From the NCBI GenBank assembly GCA_947259275.1, contig CAMYMH010000015.1:1-54091 (forward strand): a stretch of DNA of 54,091 bases, read 5' to 3'. The number at the start of each line of letters is the position of its first letter. Positions within the stretch are counted from its first letter, which is position 1. Of the stretch, positions 1-6,559 are shown one piece after another. The notes under the pieces were generated by a model. The model was not told the DNA's origin. It saw nothing but the letters and a program-made list of their open reading frames with translations, and ran no database searches. Source of the DNA: an uncultured Acidimicrobiaceae bacterium. Lineage in GTDB: Bacteria > Actinomycetota > Acidimicrobiia > Spongiisociales > SHLN01. The translations under genes and the position numbers were made by a program.

Positions 1-1
1 A

Positions 2-1408
2 GTGATCGGGGCAACCATCAACACCAACGGCACGCTGCGGGTGCGGGCCACCAAGGTTGGAGCCGACACCGCCCTTGCTCAGATCGTGCAACTGGTTCAG
101 GAAGCACAGAACTCCAAAGCACCGGGGCAACGACTCGCCGATCGGGCGGCCTTCTGGCTCGTCCTCGTTGCCCTTATCGGGGGTGGACTCACCCTCCTCG
201 GCTGGTCGCTCTCGGGAGCCACCTTCGCTACCTCCCTTTTGTTCGCCATCACCGTCGTCGTCGTGACATGCCCGGACGCTCTCGGCCTGGCAACACCTAC
301 CGCGATCATGGTCGGGACCGGCCTCGGAGCTGAGCGAGGCGTTCTGTTCAAGAACGCCTCAGCCTTGGAAGCTTCGGCGCGAATCGACACCGTGATCCTC
401 GACAAAACAGGCACGCTCACGAAAGGCGAGCCAGAAGTAACCAACTTCATCACCGACGGAGGACCTGAAGCAGAGGTGCTCGCGCTCGTGGCGGCACTCG
501 AGAGGGAGTCGGAACATCCGCTCGCCGAGGCCGTCGTCAGCTACGCAGAGGCCGCCGGCGTCGCCGAGTTATCGTCGACAACGTTCGAGAACGTCCCCGG
601 GCACGGCGCCATTGCTACGGTCGACGGCCATCGTGTCGTCGTCGGGAACGTCCGGCTGATGAAACGGGAGCAAGTCGAAGTCGGCGATCTCGTCAGTACG
701 AGGGATGAACTAGCCGCCGGGGGACGAACGGCAGTCATGGCCGCGGTGGACGGGCGCGCGGTGGCGGTCATCGGAATCGCAGACGCCGTCCGCGAAACCT
801 CTTCCCCCGCAATACGCGAGTTGCACGACATGGGCATCCACGTCGTCATGTTGACCGGCGACAACCAAGCCACTGCCGACCGCATCGCCGGTCAGCTCGG
901 CATCGACACCGTGATCGCCGAGGTCCTTCCCCAAGACAAGGCAAACAAGGTCGCAGAGCTCCAGGGGAAGGGCAAGATGGTAGCGATGGTCGGTGACGGC
1001 GTCAACGACGCACCTGCCCTGGCTCTCGCAGACCTTGGTATGGCGATCGGGGCCGGGACCGACGTTGCCATTGAGACGGCCGATATCGTGCTGATGCGCT
1101 CGGACCCCCTGGACGTGCCGATTGCGATACGAATCGGCCGAGGTACGGTGCGCAAGATGCGTCAGAACCTGGGGTGGGCAGTCGGCTACAACGTCATCGC
1201 ACTTCCGGTCGCGGCCGGCATCTTCGAGCCCACCCTCGGGCTCAAGCTGACCCCTGAGTGGGCGGCACTCGCCATGTCGGGTTCCAGCTTCATCGTGGCG
1301 ACAAATGCCATTCTCCTCAAACGACTCCGTCTCCCGTTGATTGAGGATGTCGGCGAAAGCAGAGAGGCTCGATCCGTTCAGCACGCTGAGGTGGGCACAA
1401 CCCTGTGA
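2..1408 (+). CDS. P1B-type heavy-metal ATPase, C-terminal two thirds (5' truncated by window)
   Basis: Membrane P1B ATPase that exports metal ions with ATP. The reading frame is open to the window edge, so the N-terminal metal-binding domain and first helices lie outside. Visible in the fragment: the end of the actuator domain, a transmembrane CP motif at residues 90-92, the phosphorylation motif DKTGT near residue 134, the SEHPLAEA nucleotide-binding HP motif and the GDGVNDAPAL hinge. The CP motif reads Cys-Pro-Asp (TGC CCG GAC, 269-277) instead of the Cys-Pro-Cys of copper and zinc/cadmium pumps, so metal specificity is uncertain. The stop overlaps the lspA start as GTGA, implying co-translation; metal-ATPase/lspA pairs are known from lead and cadmium resistance loci. 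Confidence 0.93.
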   Translation: MIGATINTNGTLRVRATKVGADTALAQIVQLVQEAQNSKAPGQRLADRAAFWLVLVALIGGGLTLLGWSLSGATFATSLLFAITVVVVTCPDALGLATPTAIMVGTGLGAERGVLFKNASALEASARIDTVILDKTGTLTKGEPEVTNFITDGGPEAEVLALVAALERESEHPLAEAVVSYAEAAGVAELSSTTFENVPGHGAIATVDGHRVVVGNVRLMKREQVEVGDLVSTRDELAAGGRTAVMAAVDGRAVAVIGIADAVRETSSPAIRELHDMGIHVVMLTGDNQATADRIAGQLGIDTVIAEVLPQDKANKVAELQGKGKMVAMVGDGVNDAPALALADLGMAIGAGTDVAIETADIVLMRSDPLDVPIAIRIGRGTVRKMRQNLGWAVGYNVIALPVAAGIFEPTLGLKLTPEWAALAMSGSSFIVATNAILLKRLRLPLIEDVGESREARSVQHAEVGTTL

Positions 1409-1878
1409 CCGAGTCTGAGCGTTCCCGAGGTCCCGACCTCAGGACGGTGCTGGCGGTCGCCTCCCTCGCGTTCGGCGTCGACGTAGTCAGCAAGATCCTC
1501 GGAAGCCTGCTCTTGGTCGACCGGTCGATCAGCTTCGGACCGGTGGCGCTTCACTTGGTCCACAACGCTGGACTCGTTCTCGGATTGGGTTCGAACGTAC
1601 CCTCCTGGCTGGTGGTCGGCTTCACCGTGGCCGTGACCGGGCTGGTTGTCGTCATGACGCGACATGGGGTCTTCGGAGGCCCAGCTGCAGGGCTGGTGAT
1701 CGGCGGAGCAGTCGCCAACATCGTGGACCGGGTAATCGACGGTACAGTCGTAGACATGATCCACGTCGAACGCTGGCCCACCTTCAACCTGGCCGATGCC
1801 TTCATTATCTTCGGTTTCTTCTTGCTCCTGTCGACAGATTCGCTGACGGACGACCTCATAGCTCAAGAGTCAGCGTGA
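1405..1878 (+). CDS. lspA: Lipoprotein signal peptidase (signal peptidase II)
   Basis: Membrane aspartyl protease that removes signal peptides from prolipoproteins. The 157-aa product has about four hydrophobic segments and the family motifs: an N-terminal DVVSK, then ANIVDRVIDG and FNLADAFI, which carry the two catalytic aspartates. The GTG start overlaps the ATPase stop by 4 nt, so this copy probably belongs to the metal-resistance operon rather than being the housekeeping gene. In lead and cadmium operons a dedicated LspA accompanies the ATPase; that parallel is inferred. Several products in this window have lipoboxes (the cytochrome at 26677, the SOD-like protein at 38174, possibly the PBP at 29109). 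Confidence 0.9.
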   Translation: MTESERSRGPDLRTVLAVASLAFGVDVVSKILGSLLLVDRSISFGPVALHLVHNAGLVLGLGSNVPSWLVVGFTVAVTGLVVVMTRHGVFGGPAAGLVIGGAVANIVDRVIDGTVVDMIHVERWPTFNLADAFIIFGFFLLLSTDSLTDDLIAQESA

Positions 1879-2094
1879 GCGACCAAGGCACACCAGGGTT
1901 CCAGACGGTCGACAGGAAACGATGATCGCAAGAATCAGAGGGACCGGGCTGTCGACGGCGCCGGTTCCAGGTGTCGCAGTCGTGATTCTCTGCCGGGGGT
2001 TATGCCCCACGACGGGCGACCTCGCCGGATAACTCGTTCGGCGCGGCCCCTCACATGCTGGTCGAATCCGACGATTCGCTTGCCTCGGGATCCA

Positions 2095-2232
2095 TGCTGG
2101 GCAGCGCAAATTCGTCTTGATTCAGCGACCGATCCTCGTCTCGAGCAGTTCGTCGATGGCTTCCGGGATGCGCCTTCGTCACCGGAGCCGTTTGCCAGCT
2201 GCACTGGTGGAGCTGTTCCGAGCCGACCCTGA
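2095..2232 (+). pseudogene. Remnant of DUF3105 gene 3' end
   Basis: The last 45 or so codons closely match the end of the intact DUF3105 gene at 14057-14650: both contain AAQIRLDSATDPRLEQF and FRDAPSSPEP and end GGAVPSRP followed by TGA. Nothing upstream resembles the rest of that protein and there is no start, so this is a truncated, diverged duplicate. It is followed at once by a MerR-like remnant on the opposite strand, the same order and convergent layout as at 14.6 kb, so the two pieces were copied together. Confidence 0.85.
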
Positions 2233-2249
2233 CTCTTCCACAGCGCGAG

Positions 2250-2345
2250 AGCTTCGCGCGGCTGCAGTGACGAATTGGCATGGTGCCCGTCTCAGAAATG
2301 GTTTGACGGCGGTGCGGGTCGTTGCAGTCGGAGGGGTCAAGCCCG
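2250..2345 (-). pseudogene. Remnant of MerR regulator C-terminus
   Basis: Read on the minus strand, this gives a peptide with LDPSDCNDPHRRQTISETG, matching LDPADCTDPHRCQTITETG at the C-terminus of the intact MerR protein encoded at 14675-15145. The second metal-binding cysteine has become Arg. No DNA-binding domain is present. With the DUF3105 remnant beside it, this is a copy of the DUF3105/merR convergent junction. Confidence 0.75.
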
Positions 2346-2356
2346 CGAAGCGGGCT
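2340..2356. terminator. Short perfect hairpin before a MerR-type promoter
   Basis: AGCCCGC-GAA-GCGGGCT is a 7-bp perfect stem with a 3-nt loop. It lies between the decayed DUF3105/merR remnants and the promoter at 2391. There is no T-run, so a terminator role is only possible, not shown. Confidence 0.35.
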
Positions 2357-2390
2357 GTTGGGTCCCTGAGCAATAGGACCTTGTACCCTA

Positions 2391-2422
2391 TTGACCTTCC
2401 TCTCGGCTGGAACGGGTACGGT
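2391..2422 (+). promoter_or_regulatory. MerR-type promoter/operator, 20-bp spacer (class A)
   Basis: -35 TTGACC (2391-2396) and -10 TACGGT (2417-2422) are 20 bp apart, longer than the usual 17 bp, which is the hallmark of MerR-activated promoters. The spacer holds a degenerate dyad TTCC...GGAA around a TCGGCT centre, like the sites at 5932 and 34351. The right arm is damaged (GGAACGGG instead of GGAAGGTG). Downstream there is only a decayed tlpA, so this site may drive nothing useful now. Confidence 0.7.
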
Positions 2423-2604
2423 CGTGGTGACCGGCCACTCCTCAACGGCACAAGGGAGGATGCATTGACCACCACACGACCAGCAGGTCGGCTGGTCATT
2501 CCGGATGGGTTCTCCTCAGCACGGAGAGGATGGGCGTTGATCCGGATCGGTCTCGGCCGGATCTTTCCGTTGCGTTCCTCAACAAGAGAATCACACGCCG
2601 GGAT

Positions 2605-2905
2605 TCAACTCTCCTGGCGGCCGCGGACGCCACTCGCCACAGAGGGGTCCAATTAGTCGGTGTCGACTTTCAGGACAACCGCGACGACGCGATCGCGTTC
2701 CTGGATGAGTTGGGCCGAGGACAGGGCTATGTCTACTTGGTCGACCCAGGGTCGCGGGTGGCCATTGACTACGGCGATCCCAGATACCTTCTTCATCGAC
2801 CCGAATGGCATCGTTGCCGCCAAGATCACCGGCGAGTCCACCTACGACATCCTGATGAGCACGATCGAGGGAATCAGCCAGGGCAACGTTCCGGCGCTGC
2901 CGTAG
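2605..2905 (+). pseudogene. Decayed TlpA-like thioredoxin gene, 3' part, frameshifted
   Basis: The first frame gives RGVQLVGVDFQD and AIAFLDELGRG, then LVDPGSRVAIDYG. Near 2777 the match continues in another frame as IPDTFFIDPNGIVAAKITGES to a TAG at 2903. The intact homologue is the TlpA protein encoded at 17801-18451, which has the same order of motifs. A few residues are lost at the frameshift and the CxxC half is absent, so the protein cannot work as a thioredoxin. It sits downstream of a metal-type promoter (2391), whereas the intact gene has a BlaI-type operator. Confidence 0.82.
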
Positions 2906-3003
2906 CTACGGGAAGGTTGAACGGCCCGAATCGTCCAGCGCGCCAGCCCGTTCCCGATTCTCCGACGGAATGCGGACTCCAGGCGGTTACGATCGGAGCA
3001 GGA

Positions 3004-3789
3004 TCACGCCGAGCCGCGGATGGTGTCGGCGTTTGGCCCGTCGATCAGTTCGGCAAACACGATGAGCCGCCGCCGAGCGGAGAACTTGGGATGGCAGGTC
3101 GTAAGGGTCAGCCAAGCTCCATCACGGGCCTCTGTGACCCATAACTCGGTCGGTTTTACGACGCATAGGCCGTGCTCGGATCGGCACCGCTCAGGGGCCT
3201 CCCGAACCTCAAAGAGGTGGGTGCCGATGGCGGTATCGACCTCGATACGGTCACCGGGCAGCAACTCGTTGAGTGATCCGAACGGTGCGCCGTAGGTGGT
3301 GCGGTGGCCGGAGATGACGGAGTTGCCTGGTTGTCCGGGGACCGGAGTGCCGGTTAGATGACCAGGACCCTTCTTGAGATCACGTCTGCGCACACCCTCC
3401 ACCAGGGTTACGTCCAGTCCGATCGCAGGGATTCGAAGCTGGGCGAAGGCTTCCCCGAGTACTCCTTCGCCTTCTTTTAGGAGCAAGTTCGTCGCCTGAT
3501 CGGGCTGAGCCTCATCATCCGGGTCCGATATCGAGGTCGGCTCAGAAGGCTGGGCTTCATCGGCTGCAATCGGGGGTGTATCGGATAGTGCGCGAGGCCG
3601 ATATTCGACTACTTGCACATCTGCCTGCGCGAAGCGGCTCTCGAGTGCTGCGGCGAGCGCCGCCTGATCCCGAGCAGTCAGAAGATTGGTGAGCCAGAGC
3701 TGATAGGCGACGAAGCCAATCAGGTAAACACCCAACCAGATCATGGTCCAACCGGACCCTCGGACAATGCGAATGGTGCGCTGCCTCAC
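3004..3789 (-). CDS. Class E-like sortase
   Basis: Membrane transpeptidase that would attach proteins to the cell wall or polymerise pilins. The protein has a basic N-terminus, one membrane helix (IWLGVYLIGFVAYQLWL), a low-complexity acidic linker and a C-terminal sortase domain. Catalytic motifs are visible: SGHRTTYGAPF with the active-site His, LTTCHPKFSARRR with the Cys and the conserved Arg. The open frame continues to a GTG at 3807, but that codon touches the -10 box of the promoter at 3799-3829. I therefore prefer the GTG at 3787-3789, giving a nearly leaderless message and 261 aa; an ATG at 3744 is another option. No substrate with a sorting signal was recognised in the window. Confidence 0.85.
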   Translation of the reverse strand: MRQRTIRIVRGSGWTMIWLGVYLIGFVAYQLWLTNLLTARDQAALAAALESRFAQADVQVVEYRPRALSDTPPIAADEAQPSEPTSISDPDDEAQPDQATNLLLKEGEGVLGEAFAQLRIPAIGLDVTLVEGVRRRDLKKGPGHLTGTPVPGQPGNSVISGHRTTYGAPFGSLNELLPGDRIEVDTAIGTHLFEVREAPERCRSEHGLCVVKPTELWVTEARDGAWLTLTTCHPKFSARRRLIVFAELIDGPNADTIRGSA

Positions 3790-3798
3790 GGTACGAAG

Positions 3799-3829
3799 AA
3801 CGTACACCTTCCTTCTGTGGGAAGGTCAA
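3799..3829 (-). promoter_or_regulatory. MerR-type promoter/operator, 19-bp spacer (class B), for sortase
   Basis: On the minus strand TTGACC (3824-3829) and TACGTT (3799-3804) are separated by 19 bp holding the dyad ACCTTCC...GGAAGGT, the arm sequence of CueR-type copper operators. It differs from the site at 4412 only in the central 7 nt. The sortase start codon follows within about 10 nt of the -10. Confidence 0.85.
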
Positions 3830-4360
3830 GTCCCACAAGGCCCGAAACAAACCCTCGGTACCGTATTTGGCACCGTTGGAAACCGGATAAGGCGACCACG
3901 TCCGTAGCGCGACCGCGGTGTGCGGGAGGCGCTCACGAATACGAGACCCATGGCCTTCGCAGTGCAGGATCAATTGGAATTCTCGTCAGTGATGAGTCGC
4001 AACTAGCGGTCGCCCCTTGCGAGCGGGGCACAGATGAAGGAAGAAGTTCAGCTCACAACGCAGCGTCGACGCCCTCCGCGAGGCGGCAGACCTGAGTTCC
4101 GGTCCCGTCTGCGTTAGGGACGCCGCTCCCGCGCCACCGAATGTCCCAGCCGCCGACCGCAGAACATGAGAGACGCAGCACGTCCTACCGGGCCGTAACT
4201 GGTTGTCGAGTCCGGTTGCGACCAGATGTCGCGCAATGAGGGCGCTCGTTAAATCTGCAGCCCGGGAGGGAGCCCGCCTCTCCGACCGAAGGAATGATCG
4301 GCGGGGCGAGCGATGAAACTAGTTGTGGACTGTTCGTGGTTCCTCTTGGGTTTGGCCTCG
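3830..4360. other. Intergenic region, no recognisable gene
   Basis: About 530 nt between the sortase promoter and the ftsE promoter block. Open frames here lack family motifs and ribosome-binding sites and have stops in every frame at short intervals. A GC-rich imperfect inverted repeat lies near 4258-4285. The region may be decayed sequence like that at 1.9-2.9 kb, but I could not match it to anything in the window. Confidence 0.4.
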
Positions 4361-4661
4361 GTCTGTCGTCCGCAGCCCAGGGCCTGGGGGTGGATTCCCC
4401 AAAATGACTACTTGACCTTCCCGCGACCGGAAGGTGTACGTTCTCTATCCCGGGATCGCGAAAGCACTGCAAAGCGACCCTCAAGCCCAGATCAGAAGGT
4501 TGGCAACAGTGGTGCACGCACCGCCCAAAACGATGTTTCCGGCCGGCGTCGACCGCTTGCATACTCAGGCACGCTATCGGACCGGAGGCGACGCAAGCGT
4601 GGCAACTCGCAGTACCCGAAATCTCGCTCCGACGGCCGGTGGTAGGGCGGCGATCTTGTGA
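4361..4661 (+). repeat. Diverged copy of the M23-peptidase promoter and leader region
   Basis: This segment aligns with 27289-27530. Both have related upstream sequence, the same class B MerR promoter, then GGGATCGCGA and a GTGGTG preceded by a purine-rich stretch. At 27430 the GTGGTG opens a 34-codon leader ORF coupled to the M23 gene. Here the corresponding frame runs on for about 50 codons to a TGA at 4659-4661 without resembling the leader peptide beyond its first residues. It looks like a duplicated regulatory region now placed ahead of ftsE. Confidence 0.6.
4412..4442 (+). promoter_or_regulatory. MerR-type promoter/operator, 19-bp spacer (class B), upstream of ftsE
   Basis: TTGACC (4412-4417) and TACGTT (4437-4442) flank a 19-bp spacer with the dyad ACCTTCC-CGCGACC-GGAAGGT. 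The core is identical to the site at 27337, ahead of the M23 peptidase gene. The next clear gene downstream is ftsE at 4822, leaving a leader of about 375 nt. Confidence 0.82.
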
Positions 4662-4821
4662 GCACGGCGAAAAGTCACGGTAGCCCAATGACCACCACCC
4701 CTCAGCCTGCCGTCACGGACGCCGCGCTGGCGACCGGGGGACACGTCTGGCGAGGGCGGGTCCTCGGCTCCCATGTCGACGGCGACCCGGGGAGAGGACG
4801 GATCCTCGGCGGGGCTCGACG

Positions 4822-5619
4822 GTGATTCGGTTGCAGGCCGTCACCAAGGTGTATGACGGGACAACGATCGCGATCCGCGAGGTCAACGCCTCCATCGAGA
4901 AAGGTGAGTTCGTCTTTCTGGTCGGTCCATCCGGATCGGGGAAATCCACGCTCATCCGTCTACTCATGCGGGAGGAGAAGCCGACCAACGGCGAGATCTG
5001 GGTGGCGGGCCGCAACATCGCCGAATTGCCCGACTGGAAGGTTCCCTACCTGCGCCGCTCGGTCGGTACCGTGTTTCAGGACTTCAAGCTCCTCCCAAAC
5101 AAGACGGTCTTTGGGAACGTTGCCTTCGCCCTCGAGGTCATCGGCCGTTCCAAGGCGATGGTGGCTCAGCAGGTACCCAAGGTGCTCAAGCTGGTCGGAT
5201 TGTCCTCGAAGGCCGGTCGATTGCCGCGCCAGCTCTCCGGTGGTGAGCAGCAACGCGTGTCGATCGCACGTGCCTTCGTCAATCGGCCGCTCATCCTGCT
5301 GGCGGATGAGCCGACGGGAAACCTCGATCCGGCGACCTCGGTTGGCATCATGCGATTGCTCGATCGCATCAACCGCACCGGGACCACCGTCGTCATGGCC
5401 AGTCACGATCATGCCATCGTGGATGCCATGCGGCGCCGGGTGATCGAGCTGGCAGGTGGTCGCATGGTGCGCGACGAAACCAGGGGCGTGTACGAGGCTC
5501 AGACGTCCCCTCCTGAACCACTGCCTGGAATCGTCGTCCCGCCAAATCCATCTCCGGCGCCGACGAAACAACGGCACCAAGAACCGCCTGCGGGGCTTCC
5601 CTCGGTTGAGGGAGCCTGA
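4822..5619 (+). CDS. ftsE: Cell-division ABC ATPase FtsE (no FtsX alongside)
   Basis: ATPase of the FtsEX complex, which sits at the septum and activates murein hydrolases from the cytoplasmic side. Motifs: Walker [10 protein letters not shown] (residues 35-43), signature LSGGEQQR (138-145), Walker [13 protein letters not shown], and an H-loop in MASHDH. The GTG start gives the typical [12 protein letters not shown]-terminus. A Pro-rich C-terminal tail of about 40 residues extends beyond the ATPase core. Unusually, the next gene is not ftsX: an ATG directly after the stop opens only 18 codons. Its promoter class matches that of the M23 peptidase gene at 27531, a likely FtsEX-activated hydrolase. 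Other LolD/MacB-type ATPases are similar, but the match to FtsE is good. Confidence 0.87.
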   Translation: MIRLQAVTKVYDGTTIAIREVNASIEKGEFVFLVGPSGSGKSTLIRLLMREEKPTNGEIWVAGRNIAELPDWKVPYLRRSVGTVFQDFKLLPNKTVFGNVAFALEVIGRSKAMVAQQVPKVLKLVGLSSKAGRLPRQLSGGEQQRVSIARAFVNRPLILLADEPTGNLDPATSVGIMRLLDRINRTGTTVVMASHDHAIVDAMRRRVIELAGGRMVRDETRGVYEAQTSPPEPLPGIVVPPNPSPAPTKQRHQEPPAGLPSVEGA

Positions 5620-5931
5620 ATGAGCTCGGAGTATCACGGCAATTTCCGCTCGCCACTGGCTCTAGTTCGGCCCTAGGTTGGCGACTCGGGACGGTGCTGC
5701 CTTCGACGCTTTCGCTCGCTTCGGCGGACAACTCGTAACGGCCCCTTTCGACCGCTTATGGGGACGCCGGCTGCTGTGGAACGCAGCTCGCCGAACAGAC
5801 TCTCCTGCGAACTGGCGTGGCTCGATTGACCGCGCCGGATAGCCCTACTCGCACGGCTTGGCCCTTCAGAGCTCTTCGAAACTGACCATTCGTCTGCCTT
5901 GAGATCAACCCCTTTGGGCCTTTTGGCCCTA
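5620..5931. other. Intergenic region where ftsX would be expected
   Basis: No FtsX-like membrane protein can be read in any frame. An ATG at 5620 abutting the ftsE stop opens an 18-codon frame ending at TAG. The end of the region holds GGGCC-TTTT-GGCCC (about 5916-5930), a small perfect stem with a T-rich loop just before the promoter at 5932; it might end ftsE transcription. Confidence 0.45.
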
Positions 5932-5963
5932 TTGACATTCCGGTCGACTGGAAGGTGTACGGT
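5932..5963 (+). promoter_or_regulatory. MerR-type promoter/operator, 20-bp spacer (class A), for the copper operon
   Basis: TTGACA (5932-5937) and TACGGT (5958-5963) are 20 bp apart. The spacer contains TTCC-GGTCGACT-GGAAGG, matching the DUF302 promoter at 34351-34382 in the TCGACT centre and both arms. It lies about 50 nt before the first gene of the operon. The likely activator is the MerR protein encoded at 14675-15145 at the operon's far end. Confidence 0.85.
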
Positions 5964-6015
5964 CCTAGGACTGGAGCACAGACAGCTCGAGTATTTGATG
6001 TCGAAGGAGACGCGA

Positions 6016-6267
6016 ATGGAAGTGGTTGGACAGTTCCTGGCCGACACTGACGGCTGGGGTCACATGTCCGGCTGGGGGTGGGGTTGGATGTTTTTCGGGT
6101 CAGTGTTCTGGGCTGCGGTGATCGGATTAGTCGTGTGGGCGGTCATTCGCAACCCGGGAGCGACCTCGCCAGAGGTGGACGCTGAGGCGATTCTGGCCCA
6201 ACGGTTCGCCCTGGGAGAGATCTCGGCCGAGGAATTCACTGAACGGCGGGCAGCCCTCCGGGAATAG
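6016..6267 (+). CDS. Small membrane protein with C-terminal SHOCT domain
   Basis: 83-aa protein with one membrane helix (FFGSVFWAAVIGLVVWAVI) and a C-terminal short SHOCT motif (ILAQRFALGEISAEEFTERRAAL), a helical oligomerisation module. I chose the ATG at 6016 over the in-frame ATG at 5998 because AAGGAG lies 6 nt upstream of it. Such proteins often open copper-resistance operons in actinobacteria; no enzymatic role is known. It is the first gene after the class A promoter. Glycine/tryptophan-rich residues precede the helix. Confidence 0.82.
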   Translation: MEVVGQFLADTDGWGHMSGWGWGWMFFGSVFWAAVIGLVVWAVIRNPGATSPEVDAEAILAQRFALGEISAEEFTERRAALRE

Positions 6268-6278
6268 GAGAACGAAGA

Positions 6279-6350
6279 ATGGTCAACGATGGCTTCGGCG
6301 CACTGACTCACACATTTGCCCCTCAGGACCAAGGAGGAACCAAGAGATGA
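6279..6350 (+). CDS. Possible 23-residue coupling peptide
   Basis: ATG at 6279 preceded by GGAG (6267-6270) opens 23 codons (MVNDGFGALTHTFAPQDQGG plus TKR) ending in a TGA that overlaps the ATG of the next gene (ATGA). It fills the gap between the SHOCT and YHS genes and could serve only for translational coupling. No family is recognised. Confidence 0.4.
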   Translation: MVNDGFGALTHTFAPQDQGGTKR

Positions 6351-6559
6351 CACTTACTGACCCGGTCTGCGGGATGACGGTTGATGACAGCGCTCTGCGC
6401 GCCGAGGGCTATGACGACTTCGGATTCTGCTCAGAGGGGTGCCGGCGCGCATTCCTTGCTGAGAAGCGAAAAGTCCCCGTGGCTTCGGATTCGCATGAAT
6501 GCTGCGGCGGAGGCCACGGAGGTCACCAGCCGAACGACCAGAAATCGGTGACCTCATGA
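6347..6559 (+). CDS. YHS-domain metal-binding protein
   Basis: 70-aa protein with a YHS domain: DPVCGM near the N-terminus followed by [10 protein letters not shown]. The tail carries CCGGGHGGH, an obvious soft-metal ligand cluster. Probably a cytoplasmic copper or heavy-metal carrier for the ATPase that follows; its YHS domain closely resembles the one at the start of that ATPase (both have the DPVCGM...YDD..FCSE pattern), suggesting duplication. The start has AAGGAGGAACC upstream. The stop overlaps the next ATG as ATGA. Confidence 0.85.
   Translation: MTLTDPVCGMTVDDSALRAEGYDDFGFCSEGCRRAFLAEKRKVPVASDSHECCGGGHGGHQPNDQKSVTS

Noticed and set aside
710..1384. 224-codon minus-strand frame opposite the first ATPase
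   Set aside because: Antisense shadow of a conserved gene in high-GC DNA.
5620..5676. 18-codon ORF directly after ftsE as a possible ftsX relic
   Set aside because: Too short, and nothing after it resembles FtsX in any frame.
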